A DNA stretch of 64,000 nucleotides from Campylobacter concisus (GTDB lineage: Bacteria; Campylobacterota; Campylobacteria; Campylobacterales; Campylobacteraceae), in NCBI RefSeq assembly GCF_003048835.2, contig NZ_CP060705.1, positions 1,798,001 through 1,862,000 of the forward strand, written 5' to 3'. A program made the position numbers and the translations under genes. Shown here piece by piece: positions 11,200 through 19,446 of this stretch (its first letter is position 1; each line of letters opens with the position of its first letter). The notes under the pieces are model-generated. The model was not told the DNA's origin, did not search any database, and was given only the letters and a program-made list of their open reading frames with translations.

Positions 11200-12090
11200 A
11201 TGCAAGCAGACGAACTAAAAGGCATCGATCTAAGCGACCTTGACGAGCTTGAAAAAGAGCGCCTTGCCATGGGGCAAAAAGCCTTTAAAATGATCGCTTA
11301 TGGCTTTCTTGGCATCATAGTTGTAAGTGGTTTTTTGGCGTCACTGCACCTTGGAAATTTATTTTTCTTTTTGCTAATTGGCGGAGTTTTTTATCTTGGC
11401 AAGACGATAAATGGGCTAAAAAACGAGCTTGTAGCAAAATTTAAACAAAAAGTAGTTGGCGTCATCGTAAAAAACTATGGTCTAAATTTCAACGCAAATA
11501 GCGGGCTAAATTTGAACGATTTTTTAAAAATTTATGACGCTGATGTAAATAGACACTACGCAGAGGATATGATCTACGGACAGATCGATAACACGCAGTT
11601 TAAGCTTTGTGATTTTTATGCGGCAAAAGAAGTAAAGGGCGAAAAAAGCACTACTACAACAGTGAAATTTCAAGGCATTTTGCTAAAGGCTGAGTTTAAA
11701 AAAGAGCTAAACGCCACGATCTATGTCTGCGACAAAAAGCGAACATCTGATCTAAGAAGCGAGGGCGAGCAAGCGACGATGGATAACCCTAAATTTAACG
11801 AGCTTTTTAAGACCTACACGACCGATCAGATCGCAGCTAGATACGCTCTAACGCCAAAGCTGATGGAAAATTTAAGCAGATTAAGAACTAAATTTAATGC
11901 CCCACTCTCGGCAGTGTTTTTAAAAAATGAAATTTTTATCGCGATCGACCTTAGAAAGGATAGCTTTGAGCCTGATCTTAAAAAGCCGATAAACAGCAAC
12001 GAGAGCGTGCAAAACTACATCTCAAGTATCAGTGACTTTTCACAGATCATGCACGATCTGGAGCTAAATAAAAACATCTGGAAGAGCTAA
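11200..12090 (+). CDS. DUF3137 family membrane protein
   Basis: 296 residues. Two closely spaced hydrophobic segments (about residues 32-70: YGFLGIIVVSGFLASLHLG then LFFFLLIGGVFYLG) anchor it, followed by a large soluble domain of mixed alpha/beta type containing the DUF3137 pattern (FYAAKEVKGEK...VKFQGILLKAEF) and ending MHDLELNKNIWKS. It follows lemA by 10 bases, and this LemA-DUF3137 pairing is seen in many bacteria, suggesting that the two proteins work together at the inner membrane. Biochemical function unknown. Confidence 0.8.
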   Translation: MQADELKGIDLSDLDELEKERLAMGQKAFKMIAYGFLGIIVVSGFLASLHLGNLFFFLLIGGVFYLGKTINGLKNELVAKFKQKVVGVIVKNYGLNFNANSGLNLNDFLKIYDADVNRHYAEDMIYGQIDNTQFKLCDFYAAKEVKGEKSTTTTVKFQGILLKAEFKKELNATIYVCDKKRTSDLRSEGEQATMDNPKFNELFKTYTTDQIAARYALTPKLMENLSRLRTKFNAPLSAVFLKNEIFIAIDLRKDSFEPDLKKPINSNESVQNYISSISDFSQIMHDLELNKNIWKS

Positions 12091-12096
12091 ATTTAA

Positions 12097-12753
12097 ATGT
12101 CAGAAAAGAAAAAGCTCGAAGAGGGCGACATATTTTACGTCTATAATGATTACTACAAGAGATATTTCTTTGGCAAAATCTTAGTTGATATCATGAACCG
12201 TTTTATAAAGCGAGCAAATGAGGGGCTTCTTTGGCCGCTTGATTTTTTTAGTGACTGCTACTTGGTTGCTGTTTATAAAGATATAGCAGACGCTCCAGTG
12301 CTAAAAAGCCGTGAATTTATCATTCCGGGAAGCTTCATCTACAAAAGCAGTTTCAACCGCAAAAATAAAGACGCTATAAAGTGGGTCTATTATGATCACG
12401 AAGATATCAACTACCAAGAGTTAGAATTTCCAGAGTATATCATCAGTAGCAATGATAAAATTTGCCTAGAACGAGGAGAGCTTAGCATACCAACTGGCTT
12501 AACTCGCGCGCAATATGAGAATGAATTTAACATTACTGGCAGCAAAACTGGCGGCATAAACTACTCAAATGCCCTGCTTTTACAAGGCTTGCCAGCATAT
12601 AAAGAGAGGATAGATTATAGCGATCTTCGTCTTTTACCAGAGCTTCGTAAAAAGCTCTATGAGATGATAGGCGAGGACCCAGACACGCCCTACTACGAGC
12701 TAGCATTAAAGCACGGCAAAGATCTAGCACGCTTTTATCAAGATAAAAACTAG
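12097..12753 (+). CDS. Hypothetical protein with Imm26-like N terminus
   Basis: 218 residues, soluble, Tyr/Asp/Glu-rich. The start EEGDIFYVYNDYY...YFFGKIL and the following SDCYLVAVYKD pattern resemble the Imm26 immunity-protein fold (a short barrel beginning with a GDIF strand and a YG-K/R-IL strand), but the match is by eye and weak. It is 6 bases from the DUF3137 stop and so probably co-transcribed with lemA-DUF3137. A broken reading frame follows at 12824-13057. No toxin gene is visible nearby, so a polymorphic-toxin immunity role remains unproven; a partner of the LemA system is equally possible. Confidence 0.55.
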   Translation: MSEKKKLEEGDIFYVYNDYYKRYFFGKILVDIMNRFIKRANEGLLWPLDFFSDCYLVAVYKDIADAPVLKSREFIIPGSFIYKSSFNRKNKDAIKWVYYDHEDINYQELEFPEYIISSNDKICLERGELSIPTGLTRAQYENEFNITGSKTGGINYSNALLLQGLPAYKERIDYSDLRLLPELRKKLYEMIGEDPDTPYYELALKHGKDLARFYQDKN

Positions 12754-12823
12754 ACTACAAAAAAGCTATTAAGAGGCGTTAAGGTTTAACAAAAGAAAAT
12801 TTGACTCTCTTGTTGCAGCCTAG

Positions 12824-13057
12824 ATGAGCGCGATAGAGAAATTTATAACAAATTTTTTTGGTATTGCGTCTGAGCCAAGGCTAACTAGCTTTAGTAAATT
12901 TAAATATCACAAACAAGATCGCTCAAATGGCTACTTTTGCAAGCAGATGATAAATTTTTAAAACTCGCAAGCCATTTTTAAAATTTATAACCAAATTTAC
13001 GAAAAAGGTGGTGGTGATGTTTTTAGAGAGCTATTTAAAAAGGTGGTGTCGCTTTAA
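12824..13057 (+). pseudogene. Hypothetical gene interrupted by an in-frame stop
   Basis: ATG at 12824 opens 45 codons (MSAIEKFITNFFGIASEPR... FCKQMINF), then TAA at 12959-12961, and the same frame continues as a sensible protein (NSQAIFKIYNQIYEKGGGDV, FRELFKKVV) to a TAA at 13055-13057. The two halves together make a 77-codon frame with one nonsense codon. Upstream codons in the same frame (RFNKRKFDSLVAA) also look coding but are cut by TAG directly before the ATG and by TAA earlier, so a longer gene may have decayed. Family unknown. It lies behind the Imm26-like gene. Confidence 0.4.
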
Positions 13058-13153
13058 ATTTTGTGGTTTTAAAAGTTAAATTTAAGGGCTTATAGCCTTT
13101 AAAAAGTGCAATGCCACTTAAATTTGCTCTATTTTTTATGATTTTACGAGGTT

Positions 13154-13184
13154 AAATTTAATGGCCAAAAAAGCCATTAAATTT
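13154..13184 (-). terminator. Hairpin after the CorC/HlyC-type gene
   Basis: AAATTTAATGGC (13154-13165), 7-base loop, GCCATTAAATTT (13173-13184): perfect 12-bp stem 5 bases past the stop of the gene at 13190. T-run poor; likely terminator. Confidence 0.5.
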
Positions 13185-13189
13185 ACAAA

Positions 13190-14530
13190 CTAAGCCTGAG
13201 CTGGCTCCTCTTCTTCTTTTATCTTTTTTCTAACTTTTACGCGTGAGATGCTAGCTCCATCCATCTTTCTCACCTCGTAGTAGCAGTTTTCATCCTCGAT
13301 CTTGTCGCCCACAACTGGCAAACGACCGATAAGATTAAAAACATATCCGCCGATCGTTACTTGATCGGTCTCTTCATCAAAGCTTATGCCAAGGACCTCT
13401 TCAACGCTCTCTAAGTCGTATCTGCCTTGAAATTCATAGATATTTTCGTTTATCTTTTTATAGTGCTGATCGACCTCATCGTGCTCGTCATTAAAGTCAC
13501 CAAGCACCTCCTCCATGATATCTTCCATCGTAAGAAGTCCAGCCGTGCCGCCATACTCATCGACGACAAGCGCAGCTGAAATTTGCTCTTTATTCATCAT
13601 CACAAGCACCTTTGAGATAGAAAGGCTCTCAGGCACGATGACAAATTTACGCACGATCGCGTCAAAGCTCTTCTCTTTATCCTCGCTAAAGTGCAGCTGC
13701 AAGATATCTCTAATGTGTATCATGCCCAAAATGATATCTTTTGAGCCGTCTATATAAGGGTAGCGAGTATATTTTGACTCAAAAACGACTTGTAAATTCT
13801 CTTCAAAGCTCTTTTGCTTATTTATGCAGATCATATCGCGTCTTGGCGTCATGATCTCTTTTGCGACCGTGTCACTAAAATCAACTGCATTTTTGATAAG
13901 CTCAGTCTCAAAACTATCAAGCACACCGCCCTTTAAGCTCTCGCCAACGATGATCTTGATCTCCTCTTCAGAGTGTGCTAGCTCATTCTCTTTTGCTGGC
14001 TGGATGCCTAAAATTTTAAGTCCAAATGTAGCTAGGATATCAAAAAGCTTTATGATAGGCGAAAAAAGTATCCAGAAAAAGTGAAGCGGACGAGCGATTT
14101 TAAGCACTGCTGATTCTGATTTGGCTATGGCGACTGACTTTGGCACAAGCTCGCCCATAACTACGTGAAGTAGCGTGATAAGCGTAAATGCGATCGCAAA
14201 GCCGACTGTATGAACTAAGATATCGCTAAGGTTGAAAACATTTTTAAGTGGGGCTTCTATGAGCCTTGCGACTGCTGGCTCACCGATCCAACCAAGGGCG
14301 AGTGAGCTTAGCGTGATGCCAAGCTGAGTGGCACTAAGATAGGTATCAAGCTTGTTTGACATCTCAAAAGCAAGCTGGGCATTTGGCTTTTTCTCTTTGA
14401 TAAGCTCTTCAAGTCTAGACTTGCGAACCTTAACAAGGGAAAATTCCGACAAAACAAAAAATGCGTTTAGTAAAATGAATATAATGGCAAGTATTACCAT
14501 TAAAAGCGAGTTATCGCTACTGGGGTACAA
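13190..14530 (-). CDS. CNNM/CorC/HlyC family transporter-associated protein
   Basis: 446 residues in the standard order: N-terminal DUF21/CNNM membrane domain with about four helices (residues 8-170), a pair of CBS domains (about 205-330, beginning AKEIMTPRRDMICI and containing LVVDEYGGTAGLLTMEDIMEE), and a C-terminal CorC/HlyC domain (about 350-430) ending in a charged KKIKEEEEP tail. These proteins sit in the inner membrane and are implicated in magnesium/cobalt efflux or ion homeostasis, with CBS domains sensing nucleotides. Start is TTG at 14530 with AAGGA 8 bases upstream. Called hemolysin in older annotation; no haemolytic role is implied. Single gene. Confidence 0.88.
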   Translation of the reverse strand: MYPSSDNSLLMVILAIIFILLNAFFVLSEFSLVKVRKSRLEELIKEKKPNAQLAFEMSNKLDTYLSATQLGITLSSLALGWIGEPAVARLIEAPLKNVFNLSDILVHTVGFAIAFTLITLLHVVMGELVPKSVAIAKSESAVLKIARPLHFFWILFSPIIKLFDILATFGLKILGIQPAKENELAHSEEEIKIIVGESLKGGVLDSFETELIKNAVDFSDTVAKEIMTPRRDMICINKQKSFEENLQVVFESKYTRYPYIDGSKDIILGMIHIRDILQLHFSEDKEKSFDAIVRKFVIVPESLSISKVLVMMNKEQISAALVVDEYGGTAGLLTMEDIMEEVLGDFNDEHDEVDQHYKKINENIYEFQGRYDLESVEEVLGISFDEETDQVTIGGYVFNLIGRLPVVGDKIEDENCYYEVRKMDGASISRVKVRKKIKEEEEPAQA

Positions 14531-14701
14531 TTATGATCCTTAAGAGTTAAAAATTTTGTGCTGATTATAGCGAATTTATATTTAGCGGTCAAATTAGCCA
14601 CGCCCAAAAGTAACAACGTTTCTTAAATTTAAGATTTATAAAAAGTTCTTAAATCATATTTTGGTAACATTATTTTCATCACTAAATTTATGGATTTTAC
14701 A

Positions 14702-16015
14702 ATGAGCAAAAAGAATTTTTCATCACGCTGGGCGTTTATACTAGCCTCAGTTGGTTCAGCCGTTGGTATGGCAAATGTTTGGGGCTTTCCTTACAAGCTT
14801 GGCACAAATGGTGGTGGAGCATTTTTGCTCATCTACGTTTTTTTTGTAGCTCTTTTTTCATACGTTGGCTTAAGCGCAGAGTATGCGATCGGCAGACGCG
14901 CAAAGACTGGCACGCTAGGATCATATAAATTTGCTTGGCAAAGTAGAAATTTAGGCGTCATCGGCAGTATCGTCGGCTGGCTCCCACTTGCTGGCTCACT
15001 TTGCATAGCCATCGGCTACGCTGTCATCATCGCTTACGTGCTAAAAGCCCTTACTCAGGCGCTTACTGGCTCGTTTATGAGTGTTGATACAAATGTTTGG
15101 TTTAACTCATTTGCACTTGCCGAGTACTCAGTCCTGCCATATCACTTTATAGTGATCGTTGGCACGCTTCTTACGCTATTTTTTGGGGCAAAAAGCATCG
15201 AAAAGACTAATAAAATAATGATGCCGCTATTTTTCGTGCTATTTGCCATTTTGGCTATAAATGTCGCGATGCTTCCAAACGCATTTGAGGGGTATAAATT
15301 TCTATTTATCCCTGACTTTAGCAAGCTTGAAGATCCGATGGTATGGGTCACTGCGATGGGTCAAGCCTTTTTCTCGCTCTCTATCACGGGTTCTGGCATG
15401 ATAGTTTATGGAGCATATCTTTCAAAGGATGAGGACATCGTAGAAAGTGCCAAAACTACGGCATTTTTTGACACACTTGCAGCCCTTGTGGCGGCCCTTG
15501 TTATGATCCCAGCGGTCTTTGCCTACGCTATGGATCCAGCTGAGGGTCCAAAGCTACTTTTCGTAACGCTTCCTAAAATTTTACAAAATATGATCGGCGG
15601 TCAAATTTTTGCGATCATACTATTTACCGCGGTCATCTTTGGCGGTATCACCTCGCTTCAAAATATGTTTGAGGTGGTCGCTGAGTCGCTTATGCATAAA
15701 TTCCCACACCTTAGTAGATTTTGGGTGCTTGCGCTACTTTGCGTGGTTTGCTTTGGCTTTGGAGCGTTTATGGAGCCTATTAGCAGCTGGGGACCTTGGA
15801 TGGACTTTGTCTCTATCTACATCATCCCAATCGGCGCAGTCATCGGCGCAATATCTTGGTTTTGGATCATTAAAAAAGAAGAAATTTTAGACGAGGTAAA
15901 TTCAGGAGCGAATAAAACTTACGGCTCATTTTGGTATTTTGTAGGTAAATTTATCTATGTGCCGATAGCCTTTTTGCTCTGCATCATCGCCATTAGCAAG
16001 GGAATTTCTTTTTAA
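14702..16015 (+). CDS. Sodium-dependent transporter, NSS/SNF family
   Basis: About 437 residues with 11-12 hydrophobic helices. The first helix has the signature GSAVGMANVWGFPYKLGTNG, which in LeuT-fold transporters forms the Na+ and substrate site; G-x-G-x-F and the long interhelical loops fit as well. It imports an amino acid or related solute with sodium across the inner membrane; the substrate cannot be read from sequence. The ATG at 14702 (MSKKNFSS) is the likely start; an ATG at 14690 would add four residues. Stand-alone gene divergent from the CorC/HlyC-type gene, with a shared 170-bp promoter region. Confidence 0.9.
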   Translation: MSKKNFSSRWAFILASVGSAVGMANVWGFPYKLGTNGGGAFLLIYVFFVALFSYVGLSAEYAIGRRAKTGTLGSYKFAWQSRNLGVIGSIVGWLPLAGSLCIAIGYAVIIAYVLKALTQALTGSFMSVDTNVWFNSFALAEYSVLPYHFIVIVGTLLTLFFGAKSIEKTNKIMMPLFFVLFAILAINVAMLPNAFEGYKFLFIPDFSKLEDPMVWVTAMGQAFFSLSITGSGMIVYGAYLSKDEDIVESAKTTAFFDTLAALVAALVMIPAVFAYAMDPAEGPKLLFVTLPKILQNMIGGQIFAIILFTAVIFGGITSLQNMFEVVAESLMHKFPHLSRFWVLALLCVVCFGFGAFMEPISSWGPWMDFVSIYIIPIGAVIGAISWFWIIKKEEILDEVNSGANKTYGSFWYFVGKFIYVPIAFLLCIIAISKGISF

Positions 16016-16042
16016 CTTAGCCCATCAAAAGACGAGCTAAGT
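16015..16042. terminator. Candidate bidirectional hairpin between convergent genes
   Basis: ACTTAGC (16015-16021) and GCTAAGT (16036-16042) with a 14-base loop between the stop of the NSS gene and the stop of the DUF411 gene. Stem only 7 bp; modest support. Confidence 0.3.
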
Positions 16043-16054
16043 CTAAATTTGAAG

Positions 16055-16504
16055 TTATTTTAGCTTTTTAGAGCCGATGTAAGTAGCAAAGACCTCTTGT
16101 GAGCCATCTTTTTTAAAGAGTATGACGTCGTATTGCTCGGCTTTGCCGCCTTGCTCCATACCTTGACTCTCCATAGGCATTCCAGGCACTGCGATACCAA
16201 CGGCATCTTTTGGTTTAAGCTCCAGCAGGCGCTTGACCTCATCAGCTGGCACGTGACCCTCGATGACGTAGCCATCAACGATCGCTGTGTGGCAGCTTGA
16301 AAGCTCTAGTGGCACGTGAAATTCTTTTTTAACCTTGACCATATCATCTACTTTTATGGTCTCTTCGCTAAAGCCAGCTTTTTGCATAGCATTGGCCCAG
16401 TTGCCACAACAACCACAAGTTGGGCTTTTATAGACCTTCATATCGGCCGCAAGCGCCAAGGTCGCACAAAGGCTAAGAGCTAAAAATGCAAATTTCTTCA
16501 TCAT
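16055..16504 (-). CDS. DUF411 domain protein, periplasmic metal-binding
   Basis: 149 residues. A Sec signal peptide (MMKKFAFLALSLCATLALAA) leads to a short domain with VYKSPTCGCCGNWANAMQKA (a thioredoxin-like Cys cluster), VPLELSSCHTAIVDGYVIEG and VGIAVPGMPMESQGM (Met-rich), all typical of DUF411. Such proteins are commonly encoded near copper resistance genes and are thought to bind copper in the periplasm. The conserved Cys, His and Met residues are all present. Either of two adjacent ATGs (16504 or 16501) fits AAGGAAA. No copper pump lies beside it, though the copper-dependent N2O reductase operon is further along in the window. Confidence 0.8.
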   Translation of the reverse strand: MMKKFAFLALSLCATLALAADMKVYKSPTCGCCGNWANAMQKAGFSEETIKVDDMVKVKKEFHVPLELSSCHTAIVDGYVIEGHVPADEVKRLLELKPKDAVGIAVPGMPMESQGMEQGGKAEQYDVILFKKDGSQEVFATYIGSKKLK

Positions 16505-16610
16505 TTTCCTTTACGTTAAAATTTGCAAAATGATATAGTTTGGGTTTAAATTTTATATAAATGCTTAAACCTTGCCTGCTATAATTGCCAAAATTTACAA
16601 AAGGCACTTT

Positions 16611-17579
16611 ATGTTTTCATCATTTTTTAAAGACAAAAAATGGGCGCTTTGGGCTTACGGCGGAGCGCTATTTATCATCTTACTACTTGTCTATCAAACG
16701 CATCTAAACGTCCGCATCAACGAGTGGTATAAAAATTTCTACGACATCGTGCAAAACTCAAAGGATCACAAAGTAGATGAGTTTTGGCGCGAGATATTAA
16801 ATTTCATAAAGATCGCCATGCCATACGTCGTAACCTACACGGTGATATCGTTCTTTGCGAGTCACTGGGTCTTTCGCTGGAGGGAGGCGATGACCTTTAA
16901 ATACCTCAAATTTTGGCGAAATTGCCAAAACGACATCGAGGGTAGCTCGCAGCGTATCCAAGAGGACGTCTACCGCTTTGCTAAGATCATGGAGAGCCTT
17001 GGTGTGCAGGTTTTAAAGGCATTTATGACGCTCATCGCCTTTATACCGGTGCTTTGGGAGCTAAGCAAGAGTGTGAGCCTACCTTACATCAAAGATATCA
17101 ATGGCTCGCTGGTTTATATCGCTCTACTAATTAGCATCGGAGGCCTCATCGTATCGTGGTTTGTAGGCATAAAGCTACCACATCTTGAATACAACAACCA
17201 AAAAGCAGAGGCGGCCTTTAGAAAAGAGCTAGTTTATGGCGAAGATGATAAGCTCAAATTTTGCCAGCCAAACGTCATGCTAGAGCTTTTTACAGGGGTC
17301 AAGCTAAACTACTACAAGCTATTTTTGCACTACGGCTACTTCAACCTTTGGCTCATCTCGTTTTCGCAAATTCTTGTCATCGTGCCTTACATCATCATGG
17401 GAAATGGCCTATTTAGCGGCTTTATCACACTTGGCGTCCTCGTACAAGCTAGCAACGCCTTCTCTCAGGTCAGAGAGAGCTTTAGCGTCTTTATCAACAA
17501 CTGGACGACGATAACGGAGTTAAGGTCGGTCAATAAGCGTTTGAGAGAATTTGAGAGAAATATAGACTATAAAGCGTAG
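16611..17579 (+). CDS. SbmA/BacA-like family transporter
   Basis: 322 residues with about six to seven hydrophobic helices. Blocks such as NVRINEWYKNFYDIVQNS, the FRWREAMTFKYLKFW segment and IQEDVYRFAKIMESLG match SbmA/BacA-like proteins, which resemble the membrane domain of ABC exporters but lack an ATPase domain and import peptides and peptide-like antibiotics, driven by the proton gradient. It is shorter than E. coli SbmA (406 residues), chiefly at the N terminus. Start at 16611 (MFSSFFKDKKW) behind AAAGGCAC. Stand-alone; followed by a palindromic repeat at 17611. Confidence 0.82.
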   Translation: MFSSFFKDKKWALWAYGGALFIILLLVYQTHLNVRINEWYKNFYDIVQNSKDHKVDEFWREILNFIKIAMPYVVTYTVISFFASHWVFRWREAMTFKYLKFWRNCQNDIEGSSQRIQEDVYRFAKIMESLGVQVLKAFMTLIAFIPVLWELSKSVSLPYIKDINGSLVYIALLISIGGLIVSWFVGIKLPHLEYNNQKAEAAFRKELVYGEDDKLKFCQPNVMLELFTGVKLNYYKLFLHYGYFNLWLISFSQILVIVPYIIMGNGLFSGFITLGVLVQASNAFSQVRESFSVFINNWTTITELRSVNKRLREFERNIDYKA

Positions 17580-17610
17580 GGGTTAAAATTTATATATCAA
17601 AAAACTCAGA

Positions 17611-17730
17611 CAAATTTTAAAATTTCATGAACGAGTAATTTCGGCTCTAAAATTTGAGCTAAGCTGCAAGCGAAGCCAAATTTTAGTAGTCAATTCTTGC
17701 AAGTGAATGAAAGTTTAAAATTTGTAAATT
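17611..17730. repeat. 120-bp imperfect palindromic repeat, copy A
   Basis: Its outer 18 bases CAAATTTTAAAATTTCAT are matched by an inverted ATGAAAGTTTAAAATTTG at the other end (one mismatch), and an inner CTAAAATTTG/CAAATTTTAG pair lies around a loop containing AGCTAAGCTGCAAGCGAAGC. The whole could fold as a long hairpin. A second copy at 24025-24144 differs at only 5 of 120 positions. It encodes nothing and sits after a gene, like a REP or MITE-type element. Confidence 0.8.
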
Positions 17731-17751
17731 CTTTTTATTCAAAAGGGTGAC

Positions 17752-17782
17752 AAGGGGACTCGAGTTACGAGGCCGTCCCCTT
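17752..17782. other. GC-rich hairpin in intergenic region
   Basis: AAGGGGAC (17752-17759)...GTCCCCTT (17775-17782) with an inner CTCG/CGAG stem (17759-17762/17768-17771). It is followed by C-runs and CCTTTTT, so it might terminate the SbmA-like transcript. The remaining 200 bases up to 17989 are C-rich then AT-rich and hold no gene that I can see. Confidence 0.4.
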
Positions 17783-17989
17783 ATCCCCCTTTTTAAATCC
17801 CCCTATCCCCTCGCACGTTAGAGGTGCATGCAATAGCGCTTTGCGCCGCATGAGTTTAATAAAATCTATCAAATTTTAAAATTTACAAAAGGCCAAAACC
17901 AATGCAAAAATTAAATTTCACCCCTCGTTTAACAATACATATCCAACACAAGCTATAATACGCCAAATTTTAATCCAAAAAGGATAAAA

Positions 17990-18793
17990 ATGAAAAAAAT
18001 TTTACTTACGTTATTAACAGCCAGCATGCTTATCACCGGCTGCACGAGCGTCACAAAGTCAGGCGTCGTGGGCGCAGATCGCAAGCAGTTCATGTTAGTA
18101 TCTTCTGAGGCGATGGAGCAAAGCTCGGCTCAAGCTTACGTCAAGACACTAACAGCCGCTAGAAGCAAAGGCGAGCTAAACGTCGATCCGATCCTCACAA
18201 AAAGAGTTCAAGAGATCGCAAAAAGGCTGATCGTTCAAACTGCCGTTTTTAGAGAAGACGCCCTAAAATGGAAGTGGCAAGTAAATGTCATCAACGAAGA
18301 TACTCTAAATGCTTGGTGTATGCCAGGGGGCCGGATCGTCGTTTATAGCGGCATCATCAAAAAGTTAAATTTAACAGATGCGCAGCTAGCAGCTGTCATG
18401 GGTCACGAGATCGCCCACGCGCTTAGAGAGCACAGCAGGGAGCAAGCGAGCACCGACCAGCTCAAAAACATCGGCATCTTCGCAGTTGCAACTGCCACAG
18501 GACTTGGCGACCTTGGCGCAAGCGCTCTAAATTTAGCCAGCCAATACACCATTTCTCTGCCATTTTCTCGCTCACATGAGACCGAAGCCGATCGCATCGG
18601 CACTGAGCTAATGGCAAGAGCTGGGTATGATCCAAAAGAGGCGGTCGAAGTTTGGGTTAAAATGAGCAAGATGAATGTTGGCAAAATACCTGAAATTTTA
18701 AGCACTCACCCATCAAACGAGAGCAGGATCAAAGACCTAAAAGAGGTCGCGGCCAAGCTTGAGCCAGTATATCAGGCGGCAAAAAGGGGCTAG
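17990..18793 (+). CDS. M48 family metalloprotease, lipoprotein
   Basis: 267 residues. A lipoprotein signal (LITGC, Cys18) anchors it to a membrane from the periplasmic side. The peptidase domain has the zinc motif HEIAH (139-143) in AAVMGHEIAHALREHSRE, the third ligand in SRSHETEADRIG (about 197) and the THPSNESRIKDL block typical of small M48 peptidases such as LoiP/YcaL and the BepA core, which act in outer-membrane protein quality control. No TPR domain follows, so it is the short form. ATG at 17990 behind AAAGGATAAAA. The GNAT gene begins 2 bases after its stop. Confidence 0.9.
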   Translation: MKKILLTLLTASMLITGCTSVTKSGVVGADRKQFMLVSSEAMEQSSAQAYVKTLTAARSKGELNVDPILTKRVQEIAKRLIVQTAVFREDALKWKWQVNVINEDTLNAWCMPGGRIVVYSGIIKKLNLTDAQLAAVMGHEIAHALREHSREQASTDQLKNIGIFAVATATGLGDLGASALNLASQYTISLPFSRSHETEADRIGTELMARAGYDPKEAVEVWVKMSKMNVGKIPEILSTHPSNESRIKDLKEVAAKLEPVYQAAKRG

Positions 18794-18795
18794 GC

Positions 18796-19278
18796 TTGAT
18801 CTTACGGGCAAAGCCAAGCGATCTACCTGCGATCACGCAAATTTATAATGACTACATTTTAGACAGAAGTGCGACTGCGGATATGCGCCCAGTTAGCACA
18901 AAGGAGCGAGAGCCTTGGTTTAACGCCCACGGCGGCTCGCGCCCTATCTTTATCTACAAAGAAAATGATGAAATTTTAGGCTACTGCTCACTAAGTGACT
19001 TTAACCCCAAGATCGCTTACGATATAAGCGTAGAGATAAGCATCTATGTCGCTAAAAAAGCTCTTAAAAAGGGTATCGGCAAGCAGCTTTTAGCCCACAG
19101 CCTAAATGAAGCTAGAGAGCTAAATTTAAAAAATATCATCGCGCTAATCTTTAGCAAAAACGAAGCAAGCCTTGAGCTATTTTTGAAATTTGGCTTTAAA
19201 AAATGGGGCGAACTGCCGGGCGTTTGCCTAATGGATGGCGAGTACAAAGATGTCGTTATCTTGGGGCTAAAGCTTTAA
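18796..19278 (+). CDS. GNAT family N-acetyltransferase (phosphinothricin-acetyltransferase-like)
   Basis: 160 residues spanning a complete GNAT fold: N-terminal LRAKPSDLPAITQIYNDYIL, central strand with EILGYCSLSDF, the acetyl-CoA pyrophosphate loop KKALKKGIGKQLLAHSL (Q/R-x-x-G-x-G/A type) and C-terminal IALIFSKNEASLELFLKFGF. This arrangement is that of Pat/MnaT-like enzymes that acetylate small amines or amino acid analogues. The start codon is TTG at 18796, 2 bases after the M48 stop, so translation is probably coupled. The real substrate is not predictable. Confidence 0.85.
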   Translation: MILRAKPSDLPAITQIYNDYILDRSATADMRPVSTKEREPWFNAHGGSRPIFIYKENDEILGYCSLSDFNPKIAYDISVEISIYVAKKALKKGIGKQLLAHSLNEARELNLKNIIALIFSKNEASLELFLKFGFKKWGELPGVCLMDGEYKDVVILGLKL

Positions 19279-19321
19279 AAGCCAAGCATTAAGCAAATGA
19301 AGATATAATCACCTTCTTTTT

Positions 19322-19409
19322 GGGTAGATGTCCGAGCGGTTTAAGGAGCACGCCTGGAACGCGTGTGTGGGGCAACTCACCGAGAGTTCGAATCTCTCTC
19401 TACCCACCA
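19322..19409 (+). tRNA. tRNA-Ser (anticodon GGA)
   Basis: 88 nt with encoded CCA. Acceptor stem GGGTAGA/TCTACCC, D-arm TCCGAGCGG, anticodon loop CTGGAAC with GGA, long class II variable arm, T-loop GTTCGAATC. A TTTTTT stretch follows the CCA directly. A truncated antiporter fragment begins within 40 bases downstream. Confidence 0.95.
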
Positions 19410-19446
19410 TTTTTTAAACCTATCAAATTTACTTAGTTTTGAGGAC

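Noticed and set aside
13190-14530. Hemolysin
   Set aside because: The name comes from older annotation of CorC/HlyC proteins; domain order is that of an ion-homeostasis membrane protein.
19322-19409. tRNA-Ser as an active attachment site
   Set aside because: No integrase gene nearby and no repeated copy of the tRNA 3' end in the window; only the antiporter stub suggests past events.
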